Source: Bacteroides graminisolvens DSM 19988 = JCM 15093
GTDB taxonomy: Bacteria > Bacteroidota > Bacteroidia > Bacteroidales > Bacteroidaceae
Assembly (NCBI RefSeq): GCF_000428125.1
Contig: NZ_ATZI01000023.1
Location: 1 to 39,995 of the forward strand
Direction: 5' to 3'
DNA: 39,995 nucleotides
This document shows positions 18,627 to 26,670 of the stretch, one piece after another. Both the position numbers and the translations under genes were made by a program. The notes below the pieces were generated by a model. It saw nothing but the letters and a program-made list of their open reading frames with translations. It ran no database searches and was not told the origin of the DNA. Positions within the stretch are counted from its first letter, which is position 1. The number at the start of each line of letters is the position of its first letter.

Positions 18627-19436
18627 CTATTCCCAATATTTGTAGAAATGATGTACCGGGCCATGGCCTTGACCTATTTGATAGGGGGTTCCATTGGCTA
18701 TGGCTTGGTTTATATATTCTTTGGCCCTGATTACGGATTCAGTAAGGGTGAGTCCGTGGGCTAGAAAGGAGGCGATGGCCGACGAAAGTGTGCAACCGGT
18801 TCCATGGGTATTGACGCTGTCAATTCTAGGAGTTGGTAACTCAAGTGTTTCGTCTGTCTCGGCGTTATAAAATACATCAACCAACTGGTCTGAACTGAGG
18901 TGTCCGCCTTTAAGGAGTACCGAGGTTTGTTGGTTGTATGATAAGGCTTTAGCTGCCGGAAACAAATCGGCTATACTATTTATTGTTTGGTTGAGCAAGA
19001 TTTCTGCTTCAGGAATGTTAGGGGTAATGACGCGACTGTAAGGAATAAGCTCTTTTTTAAGTGCATATATGGCTTCTTGTTGTAACAGGTCGGTGCCGGC
19101 AGTGGCTACCATGACCGGATCGAGTACGATGTTGGTTATTAAGTAAGGTGCGAGCGCTTCTTTCACTCCGTAAATATGTTCGGCAGAGTGAAGCATTCCT
19201 ATTTTAATGGCATCGGCTCCGATGTCGTCAAGCACTGACTGAATTTGTCCTTTGACAAAGGCGGTTGGAATGGGGTGTATGCCGTTTACGTGTACGGTGT
19301 TCTCGTCGACAACGGCGGTGATTGCTGTCATGGCGTAACAGCCGCAAGCGGATATGGTCTTTATATCGGCTTGGATTCCGGCTCCTCCGCTGGGGTCGCT
19401 GCCGGCTATACTTAATACTCTTTTATACTGTTTCAT
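18627..19436 (-). CDS. thiD: Hydroxymethylpyrimidine/phosphomethylpyrimidine kinase
   Basis: A 269-residue ribokinase-fold kinase that phosphorylates HMP and then HMP-phosphate in thiamine biosynthesis. It shows the opening IAGSDPSGGAGIQAD, the conserved IKIGML, the central LDPVMVATAG, and the anion-hole motif NTHGTGCTLSSAIA with the catalytic aspartate region converted as in other ThiD proteins. Length is typical of a stand-alone ThiD. It converges on the GH2 gene and diverges from the permease gene. The -7 box TATCTTTG on the minus strand (plus 19451-19458) overlaps the permease promoter. No TPP riboswitch is evident upstream. Confidence 0.95.
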   Translation of the reverse strand: MKQYKRVLSIAGSDPSGGAGIQADIKTISACGCYAMTAITAVVDENTVHVNGIHPIPTAFVKGQIQSVLDDIGADAIKIGMLHSAEHIYGVKEALAPYLITNIVLDPVMVATAGTDLLQQEAIYALKKELIPYSRVITPNIPEAEILLNQTINSIADLFPAAKALSYNQQTSVLLKGGHLSSDQLVDVFYNAETDETLELPTPRIDSVNTHGTGCTLSSAIASFLAHGLTLTESVIRAKEYINQAIANGTPYQIGQGHGPVHHFYKYWE

Positions 19437-19445
19437 GATGCTTTC

Positions 19446-19478
19446 TTTGGCAAAGATAACAAATTATCGCTACTTTTA
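19446..19478 (+). promoter_or_regulatory. Divergent promoter region of thiD and the permease
   Basis: Plus strand: TTTG (19446-19449), 21 bases, TACTTTTA (19471-19478, one mismatch) for the permease. Minus strand: TATCTTTG (19451-19458) for thiD, about 15 bases upstream of its start. The two promoters overlap, so they could compete. Confidence 0.5.
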
Positions 19479-19495
19479 CGTTCTGTAAACTTTAA

Positions 19496-20797
19496 ATGGA
19501 TGAGATTATGAGCTTTAATCCAATACCTCTAAAATATAAAAATGATGATAAACCGGGTGCATGGCCTATGTTGATGTATGGCCTGCAATGGTTTCTGATA
19601 ACGATTCCTATCGTATTGATTATTACTGCTGTAGTAGGTGAATTTCAGTTGAACACATTGGCTGAACGTACTTTTTACACGCAAAAACTGTTTGCATTGA
19701 CGGGTGTGGGACTTGTTATTCAGGTTCTTTTCGGGCACCGCATGCCTGTGGTTATAGGCCCGGCTTCGGTGCTGCTTATTGGCATCATCACTACGCAGGC
19801 TTCTCAGGTTGCGGAAGTGTATACTGCCATTGTTTGTGGCGGTGTTTTGTTGTTTTTGCTATCTTTTAGTGGTTGGATAAAGTTTCTGCAACGTGTTTTT
19901 ACAGTGAGAATTGTCATCGTTATTTTAGCATTGATAGCGTTTACACTGGCTCCGACTATACTTAATTTGCTGTTTTCAGATAAGGCGAATGCTTTCTTCT
20001 CATTGTATTTTTCTTTGGCAATGGTCTTTTTGATGCTCTTAGGAAGTAATTTGCTTCGTGGCATTTGGAAGTCGAGTATTGTTCTTTGGGGACTTCTCTT
20101 TGGTTCAGTTAGCTATTATTTGTTAGCAGGAAATGCTGCTCATCAGTTAAATAGTCAAGTTACTGGTACTGAATTATCTTTTTTTCTGCCTCAATTATCT
20201 TTTGATCCGGGCATATTACTCTCTTTCTTATTTTGTTTTATCGCTTTATTTATCAATGAGTTAGGGTCAGTTCAGTCTGTTGGCACGGCTATTGAGGCGA
20301 CCGGCATGGCGCATCGTACTAAACGGGGGTTGCGTTTTACGGGTTTGATGAATATATTTTCCGGTGGAGTTGGGGTTATTGGACCGGTTGACTTTTCACT
20401 TAGTCCCGGAGTAATTATGAGCACGGGGTGCGCTTCTCGGTACACGCTGTTGCCTGCGGGCGCAGCATTAATATTTTGTGCTTTTTTCCCGGACGTTATT
20501 GTATTTTTGTCGTCTATACCTAAACCGGTAATGGGAGTTATTTTGCTCTATTTAATGACGACTCAGCTTTCATCGGCTTTTCAATTGGTGGTTCAAGATG
20601 ATGCGCTACCCAATTTTAACAGCTGCATGACGATTGCATTTCCGCTTATGATTGCCTTGATAATCTCTTTTATGCCGGTAGCTGTTGCCGAAGCAATGCC
20701 TCCCGTACTTAGACCGTTGTTGGCCAACGGTTTTGTAATGGGGGTAATCGCTGTATTATTAATGGAGCATGTGATATATAGAAATAATCGTCGTTAA
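19496..20797 (+). CDS. NCS2-like nucleobase permease
   Basis: A 433-residue integral membrane protein with about 12-14 hydrophobic segments, resembling the uracil/xanthine permease (NCS2) family. Family-like features include GLQWFLITIPIV near the N-terminus, the glycine-rich IGPASVLLIG, and the FSGGVGVIGPVDFSLSPG segment followed by GAALIFCAFFPDVI. Members import purines or pyrimidines by proton or sodium symport. Neighbour thiD does not prove a pyrimidine substrate, although uptake of a thiamine precursor is conceivable. ATG 19496 is used; ATG 19508 in frame is an alternative. The substrate is not assigned. Confidence 0.78.
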   Translation: MDEIMSFNPIPLKYKNDDKPGAWPMLMYGLQWFLITIPIVLIITAVVGEFQLNTLAERTFYTQKLFALTGVGLVIQVLFGHRMPVVIGPASVLLIGIITTQASQVAEVYTAIVCGGVLLFLLSFSGWIKFLQRVFTVRIVIVILALIAFTLAPTILNLLFSDKANAFFSLYFSLAMVFLMLLGSNLLRGIWKSSIVLWGLLFGSVSYYLLAGNAAHQLNSQVTGTELSFFLPQLSFDPGILLSFLFCFIALFINELGSVQSVGTAIEATGMAHRTKRGLRFTGLMNIFSGGVGVIGPVDFSLSPGVIMSTGCASRYTLLPAGAALIFCAFFPDVIVFLSSIPKPVMGVILLYLMTTQLSSAFQLVVQDDALPNFNSCMTIAFPLMIALIISFMPVAVAEAMPPVLRPLLANGFVMGVIAVLLMEHVIYRNNRR

Positions 20798-20817
20798 TTA
20801 ATAGGTTATAGTTGTAT

Positions 20818-21303
20818 ATGGAAATAAGAAAGGCCACGATGGCCGATGTGCAGAGACAATTGGAATTGTTTGATATTTCTCGCTCTGTGATGCGAAATAC
20901 AGGAAATATGGAACAATGGACAAACGGATATCCATCTCAGGAAGTGATTGAAGACGATATTGTTGCCGGTAACAGTTATGTTTGTATGGATGATGAGGGG
21001 GAGATGGTAGCCACCTTTTGTTTCTGGCAAGGTAAGGATGATACGTATGATTACATTGAAAATGGTAAATGGTTAAATGATAAACCCTACGGAGTGGTAC
21101 ATCGTTTGGCGGGAAGTGGTAAGATAAAAGGTATTGGCTCTTATTGTTTGCAATGGTGCTTTGATCGTTGCTTCAACATTAGGGTGGATACGCATCGAGA
21201 TAATTGGGTAATGCAATCTGTTCTCAGGAAAAATGGTTTCACAGAGTGTGGAATTATTTATTTGAAGAATGGAGCACCCAGAGTGGCTTTTCAGAAGTTA
21301 TAG
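20818..21303 (+). CDS. GNAT-family N-acetyltransferase
   Basis: About 161 residues from ATG 20818; a TTG two codons earlier is less likely. The GNAT fold is seen in the N-terminal RKATMADVQRQLELF, the central beta strand GEMVATFCFWQG, the acetyl-CoA loop region GSGKIKGIGSYCLQWCF and the late NWVMQSVLRKNGFTECG, typical of GNAT motif B. It should transfer an acetyl group from acetyl-CoA to an amine; the acceptor is unknown. The gene lies 20 bases after the permease gene and 57 before the MFS gene, all on the same strand, so they could share a transcript. Confidence 0.85.
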   Translation: MEIRKATMADVQRQLELFDISRSVMRNTGNMEQWTNGYPSQEVIEDDIVAGNSYVCMDDEGEMVATFCFWQGKDDTYDYIENGKWLNDKPYGVVHRLAGSGKIKGIGSYCLQWCFDRCFNIRVDTHRDNWVMQSVLRKNGFTECGIIYLKNGAPRVAFQKL

Positions 21304-21360
21304 CAAGATTGGACAATTTTATTGATGAATGCTTCGCTACTTTTGTGCCCGAATTGAAAA

Positions 21361-22767
21361 ATGAATATCATGCAAACGGAAAGTCTTTCAATAAAAAATG
21401 TTTCTGTAATAATGGCAGGGCTTATGCTTTGCTTGTTTCTCTCTGCTTTAGATAATGCAATTGTTGCAACGGCAATGCCTCGTATCATAGATGATCTAAA
21501 GGGGATGACTTACTATTCACTTCCCTTTACTACTTATTTGTTATTTTCCACGGTGGCAATTCCCGTTGCCGGAAAGCTGTCGGACGTTTTCGGTCGTAAA
21601 CGAATTGTTTTATGGGGTATAGTAAGCTTCCTAATCAGTTCGGCTCTATGTGCTCTCTCTGTTGATATGTTGATGCTGATAGTCGCTCGGGGTTTGCAAG
21701 GCGCGTGTGGTGGTGTGATCGCATCAAGTGCTTTTATTATTACAGCGGAACTTTTTCCTGTAAAGGAAAGGGCTAAATATATTGGTATTTTGGCTTCAAT
21801 GCATGGGTTGGCGAGCTTGTTGGGCCCCGTGATGGGAGGAGTTATAACGGAATATGTGTCTTGGCATTGGATATTCTTGGTTAATATACCGATTGGCATG
21901 GTTGCCATCTGGTTACTGAATAAATATCTGCCGGTATTAAAACATGCCAGTCAAACGAATAAGCTGGATGTAAGAGGAATTTTGGTATTTCTTGCATCGA
22001 TACTTCCTTTTTTATTCTGTATGGTAGAAGGCGGACGGCTTTTACCGTGGACTTCGCCCTTATTAATATCTCTGCTTATAGTGTCTGTCTTTTTGATGAT
22101 TTGTTTTATCAAGCTCGAACGAATATCCGTATCGCCTATGTTGCCCGCCGGTTTGCTTAAAAATAGCATCTTCCGTAAATCGGCTTTTATAGGAGCTATG
22201 GGCTATGTAGCTTTGTTTGGACTGATATTGTACGTACCGTATCTTCTACAGGTTATTTTAAAAAAGGATGCTGCTTTTTCCGGTGTAATGATGTTGCCTA
22301 TGACTTTGTCTATGGTGGTAGGAGGGATGCTGGGAGGTGCTTTAATATCTCGCTATCAGCATTATAGAAGATCGGGAATTGTGAATCTGTCCATTGCTAT
22401 CGTTGGTTTATTATTACTATTTGTTTTTGGGCAGGGGATTTCGATGTTACAGATGACAGTAGGATTGTTGCTTACCGGTATAGGTATCGGAATGAACTTT
22501 CCACTTGTTAACATAGCACCTCAGTCTGTTATTTCCGTTACGCAGATGGGTATTCTGGTTTCTAGTATTGAATTCTTTCAGGTAATGGGAGGTGTTACTG
22601 CTACTTCGTTGTTCGGCAAATTACTGGGAACTTCTATGTCGTTGATCTTATTGCTTTGTATTGGGGCATTAGCTGCCGGATTGGTGGTGTCGTGTCTCCT
22701 CGACGATAAGAAAATTAAAGAGGGTTTTGCGCGCCAGCACTCGGAAGTACATACTATAAAGGAATGA
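21361..22767 (+). CDS. MFS drug exporter, DHA2 (EmrB/QacA) type
   Basis: A 468-residue protein with about 14 membrane segments, the hallmark of the DHA2 branch of the major facilitator superfamily. TM1 carries motif D1-like LDNAIVATAMPRI with D31, the loop between TM2 and TM3 carries motif A (GKLSDVFGRKR, 71-81), and TM5 carries the antiporter motif C (SLLGPVMGGVI). It would exchange protons for drugs or metabolites across the inner membrane; the substrate is not known. ATG 21361 starts a short polar head before TM1; ATG 21370 is an alternative. Confidence 0.92.
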   Translation: MNIMQTESLSIKNVSVIMAGLMLCLFLSALDNAIVATAMPRIIDDLKGMTYYSLPFTTYLLFSTVAIPVAGKLSDVFGRKRIVLWGIVSFLISSALCALSVDMLMLIVARGLQGACGGVIASSAFIITAELFPVKERAKYIGILASMHGLASLLGPVMGGVITEYVSWHWIFLVNIPIGMVAIWLLNKYLPVLKHASQTNKLDVRGILVFLASILPFLFCMVEGGRLLPWTSPLLISLLIVSVFLMICFIKLERISVSPMLPAGLLKNSIFRKSAFIGAMGYVALFGLILYVPYLLQVILKKDAAFSGVMMLPMTLSMVVGGMLGGALISRYQHYRRSGIVNLSIAIVGLLLLFVFGQGISMLQMTVGLLLTGIGIGMNFPLVNIAPQSVISVTQMGILVSSIEFFQVMGGVTATSLFGKLLGTSMSLILLLCIGALAAGLVVSCLLDDKKIKEGFARQHSEVHTIKE

Positions 22768-22792
22768 CTAGATTAATAAATATGATAAAATT

Positions 22793-22973
22793 ATGACTGA
22801 AAAAGGATTTAATGTTGCGGCTTGTGGTCTTTATTGTGGAACTTGCCGACGCTTTTGTGTTCCGCTCTGACCGTGGTGCATGCATTCGTAGAATCCGTGA
22901 AATAGGAGTTGAGAACTTTGCTAAAGAAATGACAGAATCAGGCAATTATAATCGTCCTGTTAAAAAGCATTAG
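22793..22973 (+). pseudogene. Remnant of a DUF3795-like gene
   Basis: From ATG 22793 the plus strand reads 25 codons (MTEKGFNVAACGLYCGTCRR...) to TGA 22868-22870. Shifted by one base, reading resumes at 22869 with DRGACIRRIREIGVENFAKE and ends at TAG 22971-22973. The CGLYCGTC and CIRRIREIGVENF blocks resemble the start and middle of small DUF3795 cysteine proteins, with the middle deleted. It is a decayed gene between two core genes and overlaps the end of the carbonic anhydrase gene on the other strand. Confidence 0.55.
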
Positions 22974-23631
22974 CAAGGAAGCGTACTTCTCCGGTTTTCA
23001 TGTTGTAAATACCTCCTACAATAATGATTTCTCCTTGCTTTTCCATTTCTTTCAGGATGGGACTGCCTTGCCGTATCTGTGTTAGGGACTGAATAACATT
23101 GAATTTACAAACCAAATCTTCAAAATTAGAATCGGAAAGTTGATAACTGCTGCCATGAATTTTAATGGCATCAGTTATTGCCGGTTTAATCTTGTTGAGT
23201 AAGGAAGTGATGTTACCTAGTTTAATATCTTTTATGGCTGATTGGATGGCTCCGCAATATTCATGACCGAGTACCAAAATGAGTTTGGCTCCGGATATTT
23301 TGCATGCATACTCTAAACTGCCTAGTATGTCGTCGTTGACGATATTTCCCGCAACTCTGGCAACAAACAAATCGCCTAAACCTCGATGGAAAATATCTTC
23401 AACCGGAACTCTTGAGTCCAGACAGGATAAAACGACAGCCAACGGGTATTGGCCGATTGCTGCATCCCGAACTCTTTGAGTATTGTTTCTTATCGTAAGA
23501 TTATCTTCGGTAAAATCTTTGTTCCCGCTTTTTAATAATTCAAGTATATCTTGTGGCGACAATTTGGCCCGTTGTTCTTCTGTCAGTACGGAGCTTCCCA
23601 GTGTATTTGGATGATGGCTTTCTGATTGCAT
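22960..23631 (-). CDS. Beta-class carbonic anhydrase
   Basis: About 223 residues from ATG 23631, chosen because AAAAGGA lies at the right distance upstream; an open frame to 23697 exists but has no such signal. It interconverts CO2 and bicarbonate using zinc held by C70 in SCLDSRVPVED (with D72 and R74), H123 and C126 in LGHEYCGA. These are the complete beta-class ligands. Length and the final GGIYNMKTGEVRFL match bacterial family members. It is cytoplasmic unless the unused upstream extension matters. It is the last core gene before the left border of the tRNA-Phe island. Confidence 0.93.
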   Translation of the reverse strand: MQSESHHPNTLGSSVLTEEQRAKLSPQDILELLKSGNKDFTEDNLTIRNNTQRVRDAAIGQYPLAVVLSCLDSRVPVEDIFHRGLGDLFVARVAGNIVNDDILGSLEYACKISGAKLILVLGHEYCGAIQSAIKDIKLGNITSLLNKIKPAITDAIKIHGSSYQLSDSNFEDLVCKFNVIQSLTQIRQGSPILKEMEKQGEIIIVGGIYNMKTGEVRFLANAF

Positions 23632-23695
23632 ATATCGTTCCTTTTTGAGTGATAAAACAACCGACCGGGAAAAAATGTTTGGAGGGAGAATATAC

Positions 23696-23723
23696 AAAAA
23701 AAGCAGTTACTTGTTGTAGCTGC
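23696..23723 (-). terminator. Stranded terminator, probably the former tRNA-Phe terminator
   Basis: Read on the minus strand, GCAGCTAC and GTAACTGC pair with one mismatch around loop AACAA (23703-23723), followed by seven T residues (23696-23702). It begins 13 bases after the partial tRNA-Phe end at 23736-23754, where a tRNA terminator would be expected, yet no intact gene now reads into it. Confidence 0.6.
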
Positions 23724-23735
23724 CTGATTTGTAAG

Positions 23736-23754
23736 GTGGTGCCACCAGAAATCG
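23736..23754. repeat. Left attachment site: partial copy of the tRNA-Phe 3' end
   Basis: Identical at 18 of 19 positions to 32985-33003, in the same orientation; the right copy covers the acceptor stem and part of the T arm of tRNA-Phe. Similarity stops on both sides. It marks the left border of the genomic island. Confidence 0.75.
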
Positions 23755-24086
23755 TGCTAATTTTGCAAGTAGCTGTATATCATCACTTTTCAAAAATATT
23801 ACAAGGATAATCTCCTCCTATTGCTCCACCGTTGGACTTCTGCGTTTTGTGCAAGTCTGCGTGAAGATTTTTAAGTGCAAAGATACGGATTTTTTGTGCA
23901 AATCTAGCGGAATAGATAAAATAATGCGAATACGGTTATCGAATGACAAAGGCCAATGATAATCTCATAATTTTGATGGCGGGAGAGAAATTATAGGAAA
24001 ATCTGTAACTTTCTATTAAAGTTATTTGCCTGTTCTATAGAAAATTATTATTTTCGTGCCAAAATACTTTATTAAAAATCAATTAT
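23755..24086. other. Non-coding left end of the island
   Basis: No gene is supported. It contains TTGCTCCACCGTTGGA (23821-23836), found again at the right end; two copies of TTTTGTGCAA (23845-23854 and 23892-23901) with a further GTGCAA near 23875, possible integrase arm sites; a minus-strand TATCTTTG box (plus 23878-23885) with no gene after it; and the promoter of the following operon. Confidence 0.5.
24025..24056 (+). promoter_or_regulatory. Promoter of the DarT-NADAR operon
   Basis: TTTG (24025-24028), 20 bases, TATTTTCG (24049-24056, one mismatch to TAnnTTTG), 30 bases before the first start codon. It is the only convincing promoter for the six genes that follow. Confidence 0.5.
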
Positions 24087-24455
24087 ATGAGCATGAGCGA
24101 ACTAATTGTTAAGCCTGGAAGTTGGAATTCTTTCAACTCTTCTGAGACTGAGGCTTTTCTTGCCGCAGTTAGTCGAGTAATTGGCTTTACATCTGAGCAA
24201 CAGGCATTTTTGAAGAGAGTACATGATGATATTCATCGTGGTTACACTCCAGACCAATATTATCAGCAGAATCTTTCTATTCTTATAAATTGGATGCCAC
24301 CCATGCTCTTGGCAGAAATCAAGAAAGATTGTGATGCAGATCATAAGAAACAGGTGAAGATCTGGTATCATGAGCTTATTGATATGGCTGACAAGAGTGG
24401 ACCATTCTATCAGATGCTTATTCCTCAAATGACCCAAATGGTAGATGAATTATAG
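24087..24455 (+). CDS. Unknown 122-residue protein, first gene of the DarT-NADAR operon
   Basis: I do not recognise this protein. It is soluble, without signal peptide or membrane segment, and looks mostly helical. It contains no clear catalytic motif; hydrophobic blocks (ILINWMPPMLLAEI, FYQMLIPQMTQMVDEL) suggest an all-helical fold with a protein-binding role. ATG 24087 is taken; ATG 24093 is in frame. It is followed after 46 bases by the Cys-rich gene. Being first in the operon, it might be an immunity, scaffold or regulatory partner of the toxin module, but nothing in the sequence shows which. Confidence 0.8.
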   Translation: MSMSELIVKPGSWNSFNSSETEAFLAAVSRVIGFTSEQQAFLKRVHDDIHRGYTPDQYYQQNLSILINWMPPMLLAEIKKDCDADHKKQVKIWYHELIDMADKSGPFYQMLIPQMTQMVDEL

Positions 24456-24501
24456 TATATGAATCGTTTATTTTTATAAGTTTCATTAGAATAAATGCAA
24501 T

Positions 24502-24873
24502 ATGGATAATGATATGTTCTTTTTGGGTGGTCAATTCAACCAACCCTTTTGTTATTGTTCGGACAATAACTGTCCATGTCCTCAAGTCATGATTCGTCGT
24601 GGTGAAGGTTATATTTTTGTAGAAGAAATTGGTGGCGGTCGTTTACGTGCAAACATCACTTGTGAAGAAGGAGCAAGACTTAGAAATCTTGATTTAGCCG
24701 TTGCCAGAAGAGATGCACAACGTTGGTGGCGCGACGGAATGGTTCCAAAACGAGTTACTCCTCAAAGTCCTGTGAAACTTGAGCACAAACGAGATGAAGC
24801 TGGATATGCAGATGCACGAAGAAGAACTCAAGAATATCTTGATATGCTCAATAAAATTCTTAAAGATAAGTGA
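24502..24873 (+). CDS. Unknown 123-residue Cys-rich protein
   Basis: I do not recognise this protein. Near the N-terminus it has a CxC-x4-CxC cluster (C17, C19, C24, C26 in FCYCSDNNCPCP), with C54 further on. That pattern suits a bound zinc or other metal, or a disulfide knuckle. After it comes a beta-rich stretch (MIRRGEGYIFVEEIGGGRLRA is only partly quoted in type: Gly-rich turn at 44-46) and a basic helical tail rich in Arg and Lys (MVPKRVTP to the end), which could bind nucleic acid. No signal peptide. It lies 24 bases before the first TerB-like gene. Confidence 0.8.
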   Translation: MDNDMFFLGGQFNQPFCYCSDNNCPCPQVMIRRGEGYIFVEEIGGGRLRANITCEEGARLRNLDLAVARRDAQRWWRDGMVPKRVTPQSPVKLEHKRDEAGYADARRRTQEYLDMLNKILKDK

Positions 24874-24897
24874 TACTTATACTATTTGAGTGTAGTT

Positions 24898-25248
24898 ATG
24901 GTACAACTAAATAGCCAAGACAAAGTCATTCTTGGATCTCTTTTGCTTGAAATAATCAATGCAGATGGCATCATTTCAGATAATGAGATGAAATACTACG
25001 GTTGGGTGCAAAGTAACTTTGGTTTGTCGCCTTCTGATTTTCAAAAATATCAGGATTATGACCCTAACCTAGGTGTTTCAATCCTGCGAGATATGTCTGA
25101 TGAAAAAAAGGCTACCTTCTGCAAGATAATTCAAACAATGGGTGATATTGATGGAAGTCCGTTTGAAGCAACCAAAGAGGCTGTAGAGCATATTATTGTT
25201 AAAGCCAGACTTCTTGGCTCATTGAAAAAATATCCAAATCCTTTCTGA
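24898..25248 (+). CDS. TerB-like protein 1
   Basis: A 116-residue protein starting at ATG 24898 (a TTG four codons upstream is less likely). It shows the two repeated helical units of the TerB / tellurite-resistance fold: hydrophobic helix, then ADG-like acidic turn (NADGIISDNEM), then a second unit (GDIDGSPFEATKEAVEHIIVKARLLGS) with the same Asp-Gly-x-x-Glu layout. Related proteins bind metal and occur as partners in stress and phage-defence operons. The stop codon overlaps the start of the next gene by one base, indicating coupled translation. The assignment rests on pattern, not on a search. Confidence 0.7.
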   Translation: MVQLNSQDKVILGSLLLEIINADGIISDNEMKYYGWVQSNFGLSPSDFQKYQDYDPNLGVSILRDMSDEKKATFCKIIQTMGDIDGSPFEATKEAVEHIIVKARLLGSLKKYPNPF

Positions 25249-25634
25249 TGGTACGATACTCCATAAAACAAAAGAAAGCCGTTATCTCCTTGGTGTTTGC
25301 TGCTATGATAGTGGACAACAAGGAGATAAACGACCGTCGATCTGCATATCTACAAGTTGTTGCAGACTTGATGCAAGTGTATAATGATATGTTTGAGGAT
25401 GCGATGAACAACATGTCACATGAGGAAAGTATTGCCATCCTAAACGAAATGTCTTCACGTGAAAAAGCGAGGGTAGCAATAATCCTTTACCAAATGTTTA
25501 CTGCAGACGGTGGCCCTATAGTTGAACGCCATAAATTACTCTTTAATCATATTGATCAAGGGGCACACATCAAGGATGCGCTACGGTCAACTGGTTTAAT
25601 ACGTTGGGTGTCGGCTATTAATCAATTGATGTAA
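25248..25634 (+). CDS. TerB-like protein 2
   Basis: A 128-residue protein, starting at ATG 25248, which shares one base with the stop of the first TerB-like gene. It shows the same layout as its neighbour: first unit ending AAMIVDNKEINDRRSAYLQVV, second unit ending MFTADGGPIVERHKLLFNHI. The two are too different to be a recent duplication, so they probably form a heteromeric pair. It ends 2 bases before the DarT-like gene, so all three are likely translated together. Function in this context is not known; a structural or sensing role for the toxin module is inference. Confidence 0.7.
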   Translation: MVRYSIKQKKAVISLVFAAMIVDNKEINDRRSAYLQVVADLMQVYNDMFEDAMNNMSHEESIAILNEMSSREKARVAIILYQMFTADGGPIVERHKLLFNHIDQGAHIKDALRSTGLIRWVSAINQLM

Positions 25635-25636
25635 AC

Positions 25637-26665
25637 ATGGAAAGAACGCTTACATACAAGACCCATAGATCCATATTGGAGCAAGTGCCAGGAATGCCAT
25701 ATACAAAGATAACGAACTATGTAGATGGCAAGGTGTATGATGACATTGTTTCTGCCATCATCATGGATGATGGCAAGGCTTTGCACTTTGTCCATTTTGA
25801 AAGAGAACTGTTAAGTGGCTTCCTTGCCTCTCTGATTGCTTTCCACAATAACAAATACAAAGGCGTTCTGCCTCAGTTTTATTCATTTGATTCTGAACTG
25901 TCGTATTACCAGTATTGTGTGGATAATGACCTTGACTTTGAGGAACAGGAATGGTTTAAGACGGGATACATTAAGGCGAATATATTGACAACACTGGATT
26001 ATTTGCAGAATGCAAGCGTCCTTCTCCAACGTACTCTCTATCCTGAGTTCTTGGATTCAAGTACAAATCGACTGGTAGATCTAAAAGTCCCTGTAATTAT
26101 ACCGGAGAAGCCAAAGATCGTGATCCCCTCTAAACCGCAACCTTCAATATATAAATGCTCTCCATCCCAATATAGCAATTTCTTACGAGAACATCACATA
26201 GATTGCCTGTATCATTTCACATCAACTAAAAACTCTGATTCAATACGAAGGAATGGTATTTGCTCGGCTCAATATCTGAAGAACCATGGAATAAGTGTTA
26301 GTTTTGCCTCTTCAAGTAGGTCAAGGGATATTGATATTCGAAAAGAAAAAGCAGATTATGTACATCTAAGTTACGAGAGAAAGAATCCTATGCTTTATAT
26401 AGCCTTGAAGGAAGGCAGACTTGCTGACTACATTATATACGAGGTCTCTACAGATGTCTTGTTCTTAAGAGATACACTATTCACTCATTGTAATGCTGCC
26501 AAGAATGGAGTGAATTTTTCGGATGACATAAACTATATGCTTCAGATTCCGTTTGATTCTTTCCATAATAGACCGTACGATAAAGACTCAATGTATAAGG
26601 ATTACTTTATGTCTGAAGTGCTAGTTAAGGAAAAGGTTTCTCCTTCCTATATTTTGAATCTTTAG
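25637..26665 (+). CDS. DarT-like DNA ADP-ribosyltransferase with an extra N-terminal domain
   Basis: A 342-residue two-domain protein. Residues 1-145 form a domain I do not recognise; a proline-rich linker (about 150-170, IIPEKPKIVIPSKPQP) follows. Residues 180-342 match the DarT (DUF4433) pattern: LYHFTSTKNSDSIRRNG (191-207, NAD-binding H193), YVHLSYERKNPMLY (241-254), TLFTHCNAAKNGVNF (280-294) and the final SEVLV with catalytic E327. DarT enzymes attach ADP-ribose from NAD+ to bases in single-stranded DNA (thymidine or guanosine, depending on subtype), which blocks replication and aborts phage growth. Its gene lies 2 bases after the second TerB-like gene and 5 before the NADAR-like gene, its likely antitoxin. 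Pairing with NADAR points to the DarT1, guanosine-modifying type. Confidence 0.78.
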   Translation: MERTLTYKTHRSILEQVPGMPYTKITNYVDGKVYDDIVSAIIMDDGKALHFVHFERELLSGFLASLIAFHNNKYKGVLPQFYSFDSELSYYQYCVDNDLDFEEQEWFKTGYIKANILTTLDYLQNASVLLQRTLYPEFLDSSTNRLVDLKVPVIIPEKPKIVIPSKPQPSIYKCSPSQYSNFLREHHIDCLYHFTSTKNSDSIRRNGICSAQYLKNHGISVSFASSSRSRDIDIRKEKADYVHLSYERKNPMLYIALKEGRLADYIIYEVSTDVLFLRDTLFTHCNAAKNGVNFSDDINYMLQIPFDSFHNRPYDKDSMYKDYFMSEVLVKEKVSPSYILNL

Positions 26666-26670
26666 TTTTG

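Noticed and set aside
19437..19495. TPP riboswitch in front of thiD
   Set aside because: The whole intergenic region is 59 bases and lacks the conserved thi-box sequences.
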